DNA from: an uncultured Collinsella sp.
GTDB taxonomy: Bacteria > Actinomycetota > Coriobacteriia > Coriobacteriales > Coriobacteriaceae
DNA: 15,954 nt
NCBI GenBank assembly: GCA_902496645.1
Contig: CABVBR010000032.1
Span: 1-15,954, forward strand
Reading direction: 5' to 3'
Shown piece by piece: positions 15,525-15,954 of the stretch. Position 1 is the first letter of the stretch. Every line of letters begins with the position of its first letter. The notes under the pieces were generated by a model that was given only the letters and a program-made list of their open reading frames with translations, was not told the origin of the DNA and did no database searches. The position numbers and the translations under genes are program-made.

Positions 15525-15550
15525 GAAGGCCACATTAAGTGGCCTTCTTT
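15525..15550 (+). terminator. Intrinsic terminator after the LtaS-like gene
   Basis: GAAGGCCAC (15525-15533) and GTGGCCTTC (15539-15547) form a perfect 9-bp stem with loop ATTAA, followed by TTT. The T-run on the plus strand only, and the position 128 nt past the stop, assign it to rightward transcription. Confidence 0.8.
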
Positions 15551-15613
15551 GCGTGCGGAACTCGCGATAAACCTTATATCCGGCCCCTCCGTCCGGGGAC
15601 CGCGCCGTACCAG

Positions 15614-15954
15614 CTACAGCGTCATATTTGGATCGGCGTCGACGTCGAACGGCGAGATTTCACCTCGGTCGAATTTACGGCGGGCGACCTCCGCGATCAT
15701 GGCTGCGTTATCGGTACAGGCAGACAAGGGCGGCACCGTTACGCGAATCCCCTGACGTCCAAGCTTCTTGATCATCATCTCGCGCAGATGCGGGTTGGCC
15801 GAGACGCCGCCACCGATGCAGTATTCCTTGCATCTGGTAGCGTGCAATGCGTTTTTGGCTTTCTTGTACTGCACGTCAAAGACAGCTGCCTCAAACGAAG
15901 CTGCCAGATCGGGCAGGTGAATCGTGCGCCCGGCCTTGGTCTCCTGTTCAATGT
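15614..15954 (-). CDS. tsaD: TsaD, tRNA t6A37 threonylcarbamoyltransferase (C-terminal part)
   Basis: The last 113 codons of a gene entering from beyond the right edge. TsaD transfers threonylcarbamoyl to A37 of ANN-decoding tRNAs, working with TsaB and TsaE in the cytoplasm. The visible part reads IHLPDLAASFEAAVFDV, the CIGGGVSANPHLRE motif (substrate/nucleotide-binding loop) and PPLSACTDNAAMIA, where the aspartate is the usual metal ligand, followed by a short tail. The frame is open to position 15952; the GTG at 15874 is only an internal codon, not a start. The stop is TAG at 15616-15614. It converges on the LtaS-like gene. A short GC-rich dyad (around 15581-15602) lies just past the stop, with no T-run. 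Confidence 0.93.
   Translation of the reverse strand, partial: IEQETKAGRTIHLPDLAASFEAAVFDVQYKKAKNALHATRCKEYCIGGGVSANPHLREMMIKKLGRQGIRVTVPPLSACTDNAAMIAEVARRKFDRGEISPFDVDADPNMTL

Noticed and set aside
14237..15535. 432-aa minus-strand frame opposite the LtaS-like gene
   Set aside because: Shadow frame; the opposite strand carries all catalytic residues of the sulfatase-fold enzyme.
15581..15602. GC-rich dyad after the tsaD stop as a terminator
   Set aside because: The arms need a bulge and no T-run follows on the leftward strand.

Overview
The window is G+C-rich with strong G/C preference at third codon positions, dense gene packing and clear AAGGAG/GGGAGG ribosome binding sites. Protein features (an LtaS-type lipoteichoic-acid-synthase-like enzyme, a two-part RlmKL methyltransferase with a basic tail, a short KdpD, a Tex of 715 residues) suggest a high-G+C Gram-positive bacterium. 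The overall look is that of Coriobacteriia, possibly Collinsella. That placement is inferred from style and protein family, not from a 16S gene or a search.

Layout. 1-226: non-coding leader. 227-2374 (+): tex, an RNA-binding transcription-associated protein. 2375-2636: convergent gap with two hairpins and a leftward terminator. 2637-3341 (-): transaldolase-family enzyme. 3535-4362 (-): HAD/Cof-type phosphatase. 4438-7005 (+): RlmKL-type 23S rRNA methyltransferase whose first methyltransferase half seems to have lost its catalytic NPPY motif. 7010-7074: long inverted repeat between convergent genes. 7100-11848 (-): a potassium cluster read leftward as kup, a 64-aa single-span membrane protein, kdpD (short form lacking the N-terminal sensor domains) and kdpE. 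A terminator-like hairpin sits just before kdpD. 11973-12005: REP-like palindrome. 12008-12883 (-): nitroreductase. 13097-15397 (+): multi-spanning LtaS-type phosphoglycerol transferase/sulfatase-fold enzyme. 15421-15550: tandemly repeated structured RNA segment ending in an intrinsic terminator. 15614-15954 (-): C-terminal part of tsaD, cut by the window edge.

How the genes fit together. Most are independent housekeeping genes: transcription/RNA quality (tex), rRNA modification (rlmL-like), tRNA t6A modification (tsaD), sugar-phosphate metabolism (transaldolase, HAD phosphatase) and envelope polymer synthesis (LtaS-like). The one real functional cluster is kup-orf64-kdpD-kdpE. There a KdpDE-type two-component system stands beside a Kup transporter, with no kdpFABC pump genes in the window.

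No insertion sequence, prophage, CRISPR array, tRNA or rRNA gene was found. The most unusual material is in the intergenic regions (several long near-perfect inverted repeats, the kdpD leader hairpin, the duplicated RNA module after the LtaS-like gene) and in the degenerate half of the rRNA methyltransferase.
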